The notes under the pieces: model-generated | Seen by the model: the letters and a program-made list of their open reading frames with translations, nothing else | Told to the model about the DNA's origin: nothing | Databases searched by the model: none | Translations under genes and position numbers: made by a program | DNA from: Treponema sp. | GTDB lineage: Bacteria; Spirochaetota; Spirochaetia; Treponematales; Treponemataceae | Direction of reading: 5' to 3' | Assembly: GCA_016286365.1 (NCBI GenBank) | Contig: JAEESN010000009.1 | Location: 1-64,000 of the forward strand | Length of the DNA stretch: 64,000 bases | Part shown: positions 42,863 through 51,765 of the stretch, one piece after another | Numbering within the stretch: the stretch's first letter is position 1 | Layout: every line of letters begins with the position of its first letter

Positions 42863-44564
42863 ATTTAAATCGGGTGTTTTATCGACTTTTTTCGAAAACA
42901 CAGGAAACTACATCAAATTAAAATATCCTTTTTTAATCCTCTTTGTACTGGGCTTTCTTTCTGTCTGCGCAGTAACTTTAGTAAAGGTAAGCACATCTGA
43001 ATCTGTTGCGAGTTTTGCCTTAAATGATTTTGAAATAGGGCAGGTAGCAGACAGAGATATCATTGCTAATAAATCTCTTCCACCGGACGGAATGGATCCT
43101 GTTGCAATACAGAAGGGAGAAAGAATCATCCACAAGGGCTTTGTGATTACAGAAGAAGCGTATGCAAAGCTTAAAAAGATGTCTGTGTCTCCTATTTATA
43201 TTGATTACAGGTCTTTTGCAAACATCATTCTTTTCCTCTTCCTTGTTGCTGTTGCGTGGTATTTATTGTATTCATTCCTTCCGTTCAACAGAAAGATTAA
43301 GATGCGGGAAGTAATCCTTCAGACTGTTTTCTTTTTAATCGTGTATTCTGCTACGGCATTCGGAAGTAAGGTACAGCTTTTTTCTACCCAGTATTCGCTT
43401 TGTATCATAATTCCTGCAAGCCTCTGTGTAATGCTGGTAACAATCCTTTATGATGACCTTGCTGCAGTTTTATTTTCTGTAATCATGTCGATTGGAGTTC
43501 TTGTAGCTTCGGGCTGGCAGTTACCACCATTCTTATATACACTTGCAACTTCCTTGAGCTCGGTAGCAATCGTAAGAAAAATTGAACGCCGTATAGACTT
43601 GGTTCTTTCATCCATAATGCTTTCCATCTTTAATGCGGTCTACATGTTTGTTCTATTAGTAATCTTTAATGAATCATTAACAGACTGCGGATCTTTATTA
43701 ATCGGTGTTATGTGTAATGCCTTCTTCTCGGGAATCATGACACTCGGTTTCCTTACTCCGCTTGAATATATTTTGAATTCATCATCTGTTTTCCGCCTTA
43801 TGGATTTGAGCGATTTAAATAATAATCCTCTTATGCAGAAGATGCTCGTTACTGCCAGTGGAACTTATAATCATTCGCTTATGGTAGCCCAGCTTTCCGA
43901 AACTGCATGCCGCGAAATAAATGCAAACGCGCTCATTGCACGAGTCGGAGCATACTATCACGACATCGGAAAAATAGACCAGAGCGAATACTTTGTTGAA
44001 AATCAGAAGGGAGAAAACAAACATGACGATATTAACCCGTCTCTTTCGGCTTCGGTAATCAAGAGTCATGTTAAAAAAGGTGTAGAGAAAGCACATCAGA
44101 TGCATCTTCCTCAGGCAATTATAGACATCATCTCTGAACACCACGGAAACAGTGTAATTTCATATTTTTATAACGAAGCAAAGGAAAAAGATCCTACTGT
44201 TTCTCCGGAAGATTTTTCATACCCTGGAAATCCTCCTTCTACAAGGGAATCTGCTGTTGTAATGCTTGCCGATACTGTTGAAGCTGCGTGCAGAACACTC
44301 GAAAATCCTTCTGTTACAAGACTCGAAAAATTCATCACTACACTCATAAATGCTAAGGTTGAACACGGTCAGCTTGATAACTGTGATTTGACCTTCCGCG
44401 ATATTTCTAAGATTAAAGAAGCTTTTGTTCAGATTCTTGCAGGATACTATCATTCAAGAATTGAATATCCGGATCAGAAAAACGAAGAGACAAAAGAAAA
44501 GAGCGAAAAAACGGAAAAAGGCTCTAAACAGGATAAAAAAGAATCATCAGATAAAAATGAATAA
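42843..44564 (+). CDS. HDIG-domain membrane phosphodiesterase (PgpH-like)
   Basis: The protein (573 aa) has one N-terminal membrane span (LILFVLGFLSVCAVTLVKVS), a short extracytoplasmic part with the HDED signature GERIIHKGFVITEEAYAKL, about six further spans between residues 125 and 315, and a cytoplasmic HD domain (NHSLMVAQLSETACREI near 342, YYHDIGKIDQ near 372, SEHHGNSV). PgpH proteins hydrolyse cyclic di-AMP. The extracytoplasmic domain is only about 90 residues, much shorter than in Listeria PgpH. The tail is Lys/Glu-rich. Its stop overlaps the ybeY start by 8 bases. Confidence 0.9.
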   Translation: MKMKKTEFKSGVLSTFFENTGNYIKLKYPFLILFVLGFLSVCAVTLVKVSTSESVASFALNDFEIGQVADRDIIANKSLPPDGMDPVAIQKGERIIHKGFVITEEAYAKLKKMSVSPIYIDYRSFANIILFLFLVAVAWYLLYSFLPFNRKIKMREVILQTVFFLIVYSATAFGSKVQLFSTQYSLCIIIPASLCVMLVTILYDDLAAVLFSVIMSIGVLVASGWQLPPFLYTLATSLSSVAIVRKIERRIDLVLSSIMLSIFNAVYMFVLLVIFNESLTDCGSLLIGVMCNAFFSGIMTLGFLTPLEYILNSSSVFRLMDLSDLNNNPLMQKMLVTASGTYNHSLMVAQLSETACREINANALIARVGAYYHDIGKIDQSEYFVENQKGENKHDDINPSLSASVIKSHVKKGVEKAHQMHLPQAIIDIISEHHGNSVISYFYNEAKEKDPTVSPEDFSYPGNPPSTRESAVVMLADTVEAACRTLENPSVTRLEKFITTLINAKVEHGQLDNCDLTFRDISKIKEAFVQILAGYYHSRIEYPDQKNEETKEKSEKTEKGSKQDKKESSDKNE

Positions 44565-45039
44565 AAAAAACAGGATATTTATAAGCGTACAGGAAGAAAT
44601 AAAAGAACCCCTCTGGTTAGATAAGGTTGAGCCCTTTTTAGTAAAGGTTTTACAGATTCTTAAAATCAGGGGACAGGAGATTTCGCTTCTTTTCTGCAAC
44701 GATAAATATATTCAGGATTTGAATAAAACATATCGTAACATTGACAGCCCTACCGATGTTTTATCTTTTGAAGGCGATGAAGTTTACAAAGATGAAGAAG
44801 GTAAGTGGAAATGTGCCGGCGATATTGTAATCAGTCTTGATACGCTTCCGGTAAACTCAGAGTATTTTGAGGTTGATACGGATGCGGAATTAAAAAGACT
44901 TCTGGTTCACGGTGTTTTACATTTAAATGGATATGATCACGGGGAAGAACATATTCAAAAGGGAGTAAAACCGGAATGTAAGATGCTTAAAATTCAGGAA
45001 AAAATACTTGAAAAACTAAAGGATGAAAAAATAATATAA
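44557..45039 (+). CDS. ybeY: Endoribonuclease YbeY (rRNA maturation factor)
   Basis: YbeY is a single-strand endoribonuclease needed for 16S rRNA 3' maturation. The protein (160 aa from ATG 44557) has the zinc motif LVHGVLHLNGYDHG (H-G-x-L-H-L-x-G-Y-D-H) and the family stretch NIDSPTDVLSFEGDE. The ORF track extends 44 codons upstream into the HDIG gene in another frame; that part is a lysine-rich shadow, and the ATG overlapping the HDIG stop codon (ATGAATAA) is the real start. ybeY between a phoH gene and a corC/tlyC gene is a widely conserved order. Confidence 0.95.
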   Translation: MNKKNRIFISVQEEIKEPLWLDKVEPFLVKVLQILKIRGQEISLLFCNDKYIQDLNKTYRNIDSPTDVLSFEGDEVYKDEEGKWKCAGDIVISLDTLPVNSEYFEVDTDAELKRLLVHGVLHLNGYDHGEEHIQKGVKPECKMLKIQEKILEKLKDEKII

Positions 45040-45833
45040 TGAGCATATTCAATCACAAAAAGAAAGAAAAACCTTCCTCCGATGAAGCGGATATAATACA
45101 ACAGGAAATTTTAAACGAAGAAAAACAGGACATGATTCAGGGGGTAGAAGCCCTTTCGGAAACCTCGGTAAAAGAAGTAATGGTTCCTCGAATCGATGTT
45201 GATTTTATTTCGAGCGACACCCCTAAAGATGAACTTTTTGCAAAAATCATAGCAAGCGGACATTCAAGATTCCCCGTTTATACAGATTCAATCGACAACG
45301 TTCAGGGAATTTTATATGTAAAAGACTTATTAAAAGTAATTTCTGAAAATGCAGAACCGGATCTTACAAAGATAATCCGTAAGCCTTATTTTGTTCCGGA
45401 AAGCAAAAGAATTGACTCTCTGCTCAGGGAATTCAAAAGACATCACCTTCACATTGCAATTGCAATCGATGAATACGGTGGAATTTCGGGCATTGTAACA
45501 ATGGAAGATATTATCGAAGAGATTGTCGGAGATATTCAGGACGAATTCGATAAGGAAAGAGAAGATATCATCACGGTAAACGATAACCTCTGGCTTTGTG
45601 ATGCGCGTGTAAACCTTGATGATTTGAACGAAATAATCGGATCTGACTTCCCTACAGAAGATTTTGACTCTTTAGGTGGTTTTGTATTTGATTTATTTGG
45701 CAAAGTACCTGTAAAATATGAGAAGGCAACATGGAATTCATATGACTTTATTGTGCAGGATATGGAAGGTCACAGAATTAATGTAATTAAAGTTATTCGG
45801 AATATAGAAGGTGGGAAAACTAATGAAGAATAA
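45039..45833 (+). CDS. CBS-domain protein of the CorC/TlyC (hemolysin-like) family
   Basis: The protein (264 aa) is the short, soluble version of the family, without the membrane domain: tandem CBS domains (EVMVPRIDVDFISSDTPKDE, GHSRFPVYTDSIDNVQGILY, HLHIAIAIDEYGGISGIVTM) followed by a CorC_HlyC domain (NDNLWLCDARVNLDDLNEII, FDSLGGFVFDLFGKVP). In other bacteria such proteins support Mg2+/Co2+ efflux; hemolysin naming in spirochaetes is historical. Its ATG overlaps the ybeY stop by one base, and the TPR gene starts within its last codons. Confidence 0.92.
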   Translation: MSIFNHKKKEKPSSDEADIIQQEILNEEKQDMIQGVEALSETSVKEVMVPRIDVDFISSDTPKDELFAKIIASGHSRFPVYTDSIDNVQGILYVKDLLKVISENAEPDLTKIIRKPYFVPESKRIDSLLREFKRHHLHIAIAIDEYGGISGIVTMEDIIEEIVGDIQDEFDKEREDIITVNDNLWLCDARVNLDDLNEIIGSDFPTEDFDSLGGFVFDLFGKVPVKYEKATWNSYDFIVQDMEGHRINVIKVIRNIEGGKTNEE

Positions 45834-47931
45834 TAAAAGAATTATTTTAACTTTGGGTTTGGCTGTATTTTGTTTTTTTACAACTGCTCTTTATGGAGCT
45901 GGAACAAAAACAGTTCTGGAAAACTATAACGAAGGCTTAAGATATCAGCAGGATGAAAATTTTTATCTTGCCCAGCAGTATTATCTTGAGGTAGTAGGGC
46001 AGAATCCTGCATATTCGAATGCATGGTTTAAGCTTGCAGAATGTTCCTATAAGCTTGGAGAATTTGATCTTGCCTTAAACTATCTTTCCAACGCAGAAAA
46101 ATATGAGCCTTCAAATTCAAAATACTTAAACCTTAAGGGAATGATTCTTTTAGCGCTTGGTCGCCTGGACGAAGGGCGAAACATCTTTAATTCAATCCTT
46201 AAAAAATTTCCAAACGATATAGATGCCCACTTTGGTCTTGCAGAAATCGAACTTTACGAAGGTCGCTACACCGGGGCCGAAAAGCAGTACAACGAAGCAT
46301 TAAAAAGACAGTCAGATAACCGTAACGCACTTCTGGCTCTTTCTTTAATCAATGCAGAAAAATCAAAATATCCCGAAGCAGAAAAATATCTTCGCCAGGC
46401 TTTAACCTATTATTCAGGAGATCCCGAAGTTCACTATCTTGCAAGCGTTGTTTATTCAATGAAAGGTGATTATAAGCAGGCGGAAAATCATGCACGTATA
46501 TCTGTAGAAATAAACGGCAACCTCGAAAAATCTTATGAACTTTTGACAACTATTTTATATAAGCAGGGGCGTTATGCAGAAGTTCTTGATTTAAGTGATT
46601 TTTTAATCGGCAGAAACAGAAAGAATTCTACTGCATGGTATTTAAAGGGAATTGCTTATATTAAAATCGGAAGAACTAAAGAAGCAATCGATGCATGGAC
46701 AACAGGATTGAATGCTCAACCTCAGGATGAACTCATGCGCTTTGCAATGGAACTCGAAGTTCGTGAGCTTTTAAACCTTGAAAATTCTAAAAGAAAAGCT
46801 TTTGCCCAGTATCACGTAGACAATGCAAGACAGTATAAGACCCGATACGACGGCTCTGGCGCAATTTATGAATATCAGAGGGCACTTCTTTTAGACCCTG
46901 TAAACTATGAATCCCGTGCCGCTTATGCAGATATCCTTAAATTAAACGGAATGAACGAGCTTTACCTTGAACAGCTCAAATTTATTAAGGATCACAATTC
47001 GCAGAGTCTTTCTGCATCTAAAAAGACAGACTTAAACGATAAAATCGAAGCATATGAATCACTTCTGGAAGATACACTTGCAAAACGCTGGAAAATAGAT
47101 CCTTTTTATCTTGATAAGACAAGATGGAATATCGCTGTTTTCTATGAAGATTCAACTTCGAGCTTTATTCATGCAGATACAAATAAGCTTGCTGCCCGTG
47201 CCTGTGCCGATGTATTTTCCGGTGTTGCAATCACAAGTGTAAAAACTCAGGTAAATCCTATTTCGAGCGTTGGAGAAGCGTTTAAAAATGCAAGATCCAA
47301 TGCCTTTGATTATTTTATCATCGTTTCTTTGAGCGAAGGCCAGAACGACCTAACACTTAAAGCTACAATGTATAATGCAAGAACGGGGCTTTTAATCAAT
47401 TCTAATGATTATTATTCAACAGGAAACAACCGCTTTTCTACCGTTTTAAGAAGATTCAGAAAGCAGGTTTTAGAGCAGCTTACAGTCCGCGGAAAGATAA
47501 TCAAAAGAAACGGTAAGACTGTAGTTGTTGACCTTGGTAAAGCAGAAAACATTGTAAAGGGAACTGAGTTTAAGATTATCAGAAAGGGTGGAATTCAGAC
47601 ATCTGATAACGGAACCGGTGTTTATTATACAGAAAACGATATTTATGGAACTTTAACCATAACGAATGCCGGCGAAGAGATTTCCGAAGGCGAAATAAGT
47701 AATCAGGGATTCTACGACAGAATTAATATAGGTGATGAGGTTGTTCTTGTAGCACTTCCTGATAAGACTAAAAAAGATGTTTCTGAAAACGCAATCGACA
47801 ATGTTCCTCGTGCAGACGAAAAGGGAAAAGCTGTTGTAAAAAGCGAAGTTAAGGCTCAGGACTTTATAAGCGACATCAAGCGCATTGTTGAACGCCCATC
47901 CGTACTCGAGTTATTAAGAAATATTTATTAA
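45823..47931 (+). CDS. Secreted TPR-repeat protein
   Basis: The ATG at 45823 (MKNNKRIIL) is preferred over the track's GTG because it follows GGTGG at suitable spacing and opens the signal peptide (IILTLGLAVFCFFTTALYGA). The protein (702 aa) then has about eight tetratricopeptide repeats (for example NAWFKLAECSYKLGEFDLAL, DPEVHYLASVVYSMKGDYKQ) over residues 30-300, more helical repeats, and a C-terminal beta-rich domain (GKIIKRNGKTVVVDLGKAEN). It would act in the periplasm as a scaffold. The position after ybeY and tlyC is conserved in treponemes as far as I recall. It ends overlapping a convergent gene by 4 bases. Confidence 0.82.
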   Translation: MKNNKRIILTLGLAVFCFFTTALYGAGTKTVLENYNEGLRYQQDENFYLAQQYYLEVVGQNPAYSNAWFKLAECSYKLGEFDLALNYLSNAEKYEPSNSKYLNLKGMILLALGRLDEGRNIFNSILKKFPNDIDAHFGLAEIELYEGRYTGAEKQYNEALKRQSDNRNALLALSLINAEKSKYPEAEKYLRQALTYYSGDPEVHYLASVVYSMKGDYKQAENHARISVEINGNLEKSYELLTTILYKQGRYAEVLDLSDFLIGRNRKNSTAWYLKGIAYIKIGRTKEAIDAWTTGLNAQPQDELMRFAMELEVRELLNLENSKRKAFAQYHVDNARQYKTRYDGSGAIYEYQRALLLDPVNYESRAAYADILKLNGMNELYLEQLKFIKDHNSQSLSASKKTDLNDKIEAYESLLEDTLAKRWKIDPFYLDKTRWNIAVFYEDSTSSFIHADTNKLAARACADVFSGVAITSVKTQVNPISSVGEAFKNARSNAFDYFIIVSLSEGQNDLTLKATMYNARTGLLINSNDYYSTGNNRFSTVLRRFRKQVLEQLTVRGKIIKRNGKTVVVDLGKAENIVKGTEFKIIRKGGIQTSDNGTGVYYTENDIYGTLTITNAGEEISEGEISNQGFYDRINIGDEVVLVALPDKTKKDVSENAIDNVPRADEKGKAVVKSEVKAQDFISDIKRIVERPSVLELLRNIY

Positions 47932-48806
47932 TCTTTGATTTCGATTTTATCCATGCAGGCATTAATCCATCTGTAAGTCTGCATAGGGTAAACATGTGAA
48001 ACCTGAATAAAGGCTTTTACTGCTTCCTCATAATTTCCAAGAAAGTACTCTGTTTCGCCGATGTAAAAATATGCCCTGTTCTGAACAGAAGTAGAGATGT
48101 TTCTTTTTACAAGTTTTTTAAGCTGTGTTTCTGCGTCTGAATATTTTCTCTGTACGAAAGTATTTTTAAGGATATCAAAAAGGATGTAATCATCTCCGCC
48201 GTCTGGTGAAACTAAATCTTCTTCGAAAAAATAGGGAGAAAGAATTTCTGAATCATCTTTTTTAGAGGCTGTAAACTCTTTTGTTGAATCTACAGTTTCG
48301 TCCGAGATGAGGTTTTCTTCGTTGAGTCCTTCGATTATATCAAGATAAGGAAGAGGTGTTTCTCTTTTTGTTCCGCCTGTATAAAGCTTTTCTTCTTCTT
48401 TCTGAGGCTTTGTTTCGGGCTTTTTTGTCTGAAGCTTTAAGTGTACGCCGTTTACAGTTGAGTTCATGGAAGCAAGAATGATTTCGTAAGGCTTGTCTGT
48501 AACAGTAATAATCGCATAAAAATAATCTTTATAATCTTTTACTGAATCTGTATAGTCAGTCCTGTCGCCGGGAAGTTCTGTAATGGGTGTAAGGTTTTTA
48601 AGCTGGCTGTAGCGTGTGATAGGAGTTGTGCTTCTGTAAATAAGCAATTTAGTTATAGGTTCGTCGGGATCATCGGGGAGAACCCAGAAAAGATTGATTT
48701 TTGTCCCTTTGGAAGCTTTTGCCTGAATATCTAAAATTACGGGTTTTTTTGCAAAAAGAGGCAGAGAAATAACTAAAAGTATTAATAAACTGATGATTTT
48801 TTTCAT
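47928..48806 (-). CDS. Secreted protein with FN3-like domain and TPR-like tail
   Basis: The protein (292 aa) has a signal peptide (IISLLILLVISLPLFA), a fibronectin-III-like domain at about 20-125 (GTKINLFWVLPDDPDEPITK, LLIYRSTTPI, YKDYFYAIITV), a low-complexity linker (TKKPETKPQKEEEK), and a helical C-terminal end resembling one or two TPR units (NRAYFYIGETEYFLGNYEEA). I do not recognise a named family. It is transcribed from an almost perfect promoter whose -10 lies 7 bases before the ATG; no ribosome-binding site exists, making this the best leaderless candidate in the window. Confidence 0.68.
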   Translation of the reverse strand: MKKIISLLILLVISLPLFAKKPVILDIQAKASKGTKINLFWVLPDDPDEPITKLLIYRSTTPITRYSQLKNLTPITELPGDRTDYTDSVKDYKDYFYAIITVTDKPYEIILASMNSTVNGVHLKLQTKKPETKPQKEEEKLYTGGTKRETPLPYLDIIEGLNEENLISDETVDSTKEFTASKKDDSEILSPYFFEEDLVSPDGGDDYILFDILKNTFVQRKYSDAETQLKKLVKRNISTSVQNRAYFYIGETEYFLGNYEEAVKAFIQVSHVYPMQTYRWINACMDKIEIKD

Positions 48807-48813
48807 TTTTTAA

Positions 48814-48842
48814 ATAATAAAGCCCAAGTTTTTATTTGTCAA
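48814..48842 (-). promoter_or_regulatory. Strong promoter of secreted FN3-like gene (leaderless layout)
   Basis: On the minus strand, a perfect TTGACA (48842-48837), 17 bases, TATTAT (48819-48814), then 7 bases to the ATG at 48806. The predicted transcription start coincides with the start codon. Confidence 0.75.
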
Positions 48843-48847
48843 TTATG

Positions 48848-48876
48848 TTGTAAAAATCGGGTTTTATTGTTATTTT
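48848..48876 (+). promoter_or_regulatory. Possible prfB promoter (candidate leaderless)
   Basis: TTGTAA (48848-48853), 17 bases, TATTTT (48871-48876), then 6 bases to the ATG at 48883. It is divergent from, and adjacent to, the promoter of the minus-strand gene. Confidence 0.45.
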
Positions 48877-48882
48877 AATAGT

Positions 48883-50020
48883 ATGTTAGAAGAATTAAAA
48901 ATACCTGTAGAACAGTTACGCGAAGAAATTATGAATGTCTGGGGGCGTCTTTGACTGGGCCTCAATAGATAAGATGATTGCAGAAAAAGAAGCTTTGACC
49001 GGTCAGGCGGGCTTCTGGGATGATCCTAAAGCTGCAGAAAAAGTGATGTCGCAGATTCGTAAGTTAAAGAACAGGGTTGAGCCCTGGAGACAGCTTATAA
49101 GCGACATGGACGACATCGAAGCAATGTACGAACTTGCCGCAGAAAGCGGGGAGCAGGGCGACGAAGATGAAGTTCGCTCAATGTACGAAAAGGCAAAAGC
49201 ACAATTCGAAAAATTAAATATCTTAAACCTCCTTTCGGGCGAAGTTGACCAGAACGATGCATTCCTCACAATTCATGCGGGAGCGGGCGGTACAGAAGCC
49301 TGTGACTGGTGTTTTATGCTTTCGAGAATGTATTTAAGATGGGCAGAACGTCACGGATATAAAACAGAAGTAATGGATGAACTCGAAGCAGAAGGAGGTT
49401 TAAAATCGATTACAATACAGATTTCGGGAGACTTTGTATACGGCTATCTTAAGGGAGAAGGCGGAATCCATCGTCTTGTAAGAATTTCTCCTTTTGATGC
49501 AAATGCTCGTCGTCACACGTCTTTTGCTTCTGTATATGTATATCCTGTCTTAGACGACACAATCGAAGTTGATATTAAACCGGAAGACCTCCGTGTAGAT
49601 ACTTACCGTGCGGGTGGAAAAGGTGGTCAGCATGTAAATAAAACTGACTCTGCCGTTCGTTTTACTCATATACCAACGGGAATTGTAGTAGCATGTCAGA
49701 GTGAACGAAGTCAGATTATGAACCGTCAATCTTGTATGAACATGCTTAAAGCCCGTCTTTATGAATATTACCGTGCACAGAAAGAAGAAGAGAACTCAAA
49801 GTTTGCTGCCGAAAAGAAAGACATCTCTTTTGGAAGTCAGATTCGTTCTTATGTATTCTGTCCATATACTATGGTAAAAGATCACCGAACAAAATACAGC
49901 GTTGGAAACATTAACGGTGTTATGGACGGAGATTTAGACGACTTTATGAACGCATACCTTGTAGCCAAGTGGAAAGGTCTTCCAATGGATGGGGGAAGCG
50001 ACGATGATGACGAGGAATAA
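48883..50020 (+). CDS. prfB: Peptide chain release factor 2, with programmed +1 frameshift
   Basis: The real gene is two segments, 48883-48951 and 48953-50020. The first 23 codons end in CTT followed by TGA (48952-48954); skipping the T gives GAC and the long frame. This is the known RF2 autoregulatory site: a Shine-Dalgarno-like GGGGG just upstream, then CTT-TGA-C. Low RF2 favours the shift. The product (378 aa) carries the RF2 anticodon-like tripeptide SPF (RISPFDANARR) and the catalytic GGQ (YRAGGKGGQHVNKTDSAVR). The ORF track starts at 48935 in the second frame and misses the true N-terminus (MLEELKIPVEQL). Confidence 0.95.
48940..48955 (+). promoter_or_regulatory. Programmed +1 frameshift site of prfB
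   Basis: TGGGGGCGTCTTTGAC: the SD-like TGGGGG sits 3 bases before CTT, the slippery codon, followed by the TGA stop and C. The spacing matches the E. coli prfB site. TGA is the RF2-specific stop. Confidence 0.95.
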
Positions 50021-50049
50021 TCCGTAAGGACAAAAAGGGGTAGTTTTAA

Positions 50050-51744
50050 TTGAGGAGTAGTTTTACCTATAGAAAAAAAATTATTACTCTTTTACTCATA
50101 TTAATTTCTGCTTCTTTTATTCATGCAAAAGAGGCAGGTAAATGGATTATTGCCGCACAGAAGTTCAGTTTTTCGGGAAAAGAAAAGGAAAGTGTAAAGG
50201 AAGGAATTTCTTCCATGCTTCCACAGAGGATTCTTGAAAATATTTCGAAGGCTTCCTTTAGAACAATTTATGTAAACGAAGTCTTTGAAAGAGAACTTTT
50301 TAAATTAAAAAATGAACGTACCTCACTTTTTCTCCAGCTTTCGGCAGAAATACAAAGGAGGGATTCTCTGGTCCTTCAGAATTTTTCTAAGGATGAACTT
50401 AAAAAACAGATAGAAAACGAAGAGAAAAAGATTGCGGAAATCAAAAAACAGATAGACGAAAACTTATTAAACCAGGCAGAGTACGAAGAAAAAATTGCCC
50501 GGGCAAAAGAGCATGAAGTTTATAAGGATTCCCATAACGAAAATCAGATAGAAAAAATCGAAATCTATAAAAATGATTATTCTGCGCTTTATAATGTTCC
50601 CGATAATCTTTTGTCATATTCATACGACAGCCGCGAAATAGAAAAAGATGTTTTTCAAAATGGAATAAATGCACTTTTAACAGGAAGAATTAAAGCGTAC
50701 GGAGAATATATAAGTGTTACAGTTGAGCTTTATAATTATCCTGGTGGAAAGAGTGTAGCTTGTGTTACTGAATACGGTTCTCTTGACGAAGCCGATATAA
50801 TTGCATCATCAATTGTAAGACAGCTTGCTCCACAGATTACAAATTCACTGCCATGCGAACTCAAATTTGTTTCCGACATTCCTCTTAAAGAAGTTTCAGT
50901 TTATATAGATGATGTCTTACAGAAAAATATAAACAGAAAGTTAAAACTTGATTCGGGTATTCATCACCTTGAGTTTGTATGTAAGGATTATAATACAGCC
51001 AGCTGTGATTATTATTTTGAAGGTAATCAGTCTTACGAAGTTAAATTCAACTTACAGAAAAAAGAGTTTTTAGATATTTCCCTTGTAACAAAAAAAGAAG
51101 GACAGGGTATTTTTTATACTGATGGTAAACCGTTTGAAGGCCAGATCGAAATAAACGGTAAACCTGTTTTGGGTCTTTTATACGGTGGAAAGAAAAATTC
51201 TGACTTTTTTATTCTTGATGATTCAATTTTAGAAGCTGAACAGACTTATGTTGTTGATGCGAACCTCGAAGACAAAAATGATTACATTGAAAATCGGCGC
51301 AGATGGATGTATACTTCCTATAGTATTTTAATCACATCTTTAATACCGTCTTTTTATCTGAATGGTCAGGCTTTGTCTTATTCAATGGCAGGACAGAAAG
51401 GTTATCTTAAAACTTCGGATAAGCTTGAAGAAGCAAACAGATGGATTTTAGCTTCTGATATTTCTACAGGAATTTCAATCGGGCTTGGTGTGTGGTTTGT
51501 GTATGAACTTGTGCGCTATCTTTATGCAGCAAATTCTATCCTTCCAAAAAAAGCAGAACCGGCTCCTTTAGATTTTAATCAGACAAAAGAGGCAGATAAA
51601 GAGAAAGCTGCAGTGCTACCGGCAGAAGATGGGGAAAGCGCACAGGATGCCGGCCTGGAAGATGAAAAAACACAGGATAAAAATACTGATAGTAAAAATA
51701 CAGAAAAGAATATAGAAAAAAATATAGAACATACAACAGAATAA
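50050..51744 (+). CDS. Secreted/membrane protein with PEGA-like domain (TTG start)
   Basis: The protein (564 aa) begins with a signal peptide or anchor (KKIITLLLILISASFIHAKE) reached from a TTG at 50050 preceded by AAGGGG; no nearby ATG gives this signal. Residues about 80-160 are charged and helical (KDELKKQIENEEKKIAEIKK), likely coiled coil. A PEGA-like beta domain follows near 270-340 (SDIPLKEVSVYIDDVLQKNI, LDSGIHHLEFVCKDYN). Two hydrophobic spans near 415-435 and 475-495 (SILITSLIPSFYL, ISIGLGVWFVYELVRYLYA) precede an acidic, repeat-like cytoplasmic tail (NTDSKNTEKNIEKNIE). No function is assigned; ftsY follows after 21 bases. Confidence 0.65.
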   Translation: MRSSFTYRKKIITLLLILISASFIHAKEAGKWIIAAQKFSFSGKEKESVKEGISSMLPQRILENISKASFRTIYVNEVFERELFKLKNERTSLFLQLSAEIQRRDSLVLQNFSKDELKKQIENEEKKIAEIKKQIDENLLNQAEYEEKIARAKEHEVYKDSHNENQIEKIEIYKNDYSALYNVPDNLLSYSYDSREIEKDVFQNGINALLTGRIKAYGEYISVTVELYNYPGGKSVACVTEYGSLDEADIIASSIVRQLAPQITNSLPCELKFVSDIPLKEVSVYIDDVLQKNINRKLKLDSGIHHLEFVCKDYNTASCDYYFEGNQSYEVKFNLQKKEFLDISLVTKKEGQGIFYTDGKPFEGQIEINGKPVLGLLYGGKKNSDFFILDDSILEAEQTYVVDANLEDKNDYIENRRRWMYTSYSILITSLIPSFYLNGQALSYSMAGQKGYLKTSDKLEEANRWILASDISTGISIGLGVWFVYELVRYLYAANSILPKKAEPAPLDFNQTKEADKEKAAVLPAEDGESAQDAGLEDEKTQDKNTDSKNTEKNIEKNIEHTTE

Positions 51745-51765
51745 ATACAGCGGAGTTTTAATTTT

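Noticed and set aside
44425-44556. N-terminal extension of YbeY in the ORF track
   Set aside because: It lies in another frame inside the HDIG gene and is lysine/arginine-rich; the ATG overlapping the HDIG stop gives normal YbeY length.
48935-50020. prfB as a single ORF, or as a frameshifted pseudogene
   Set aside because: The CTT-TGA-C site with the upstream G-rich SD-like sequence is the known programmed frameshift, so the gene is intact and starts at 48883.
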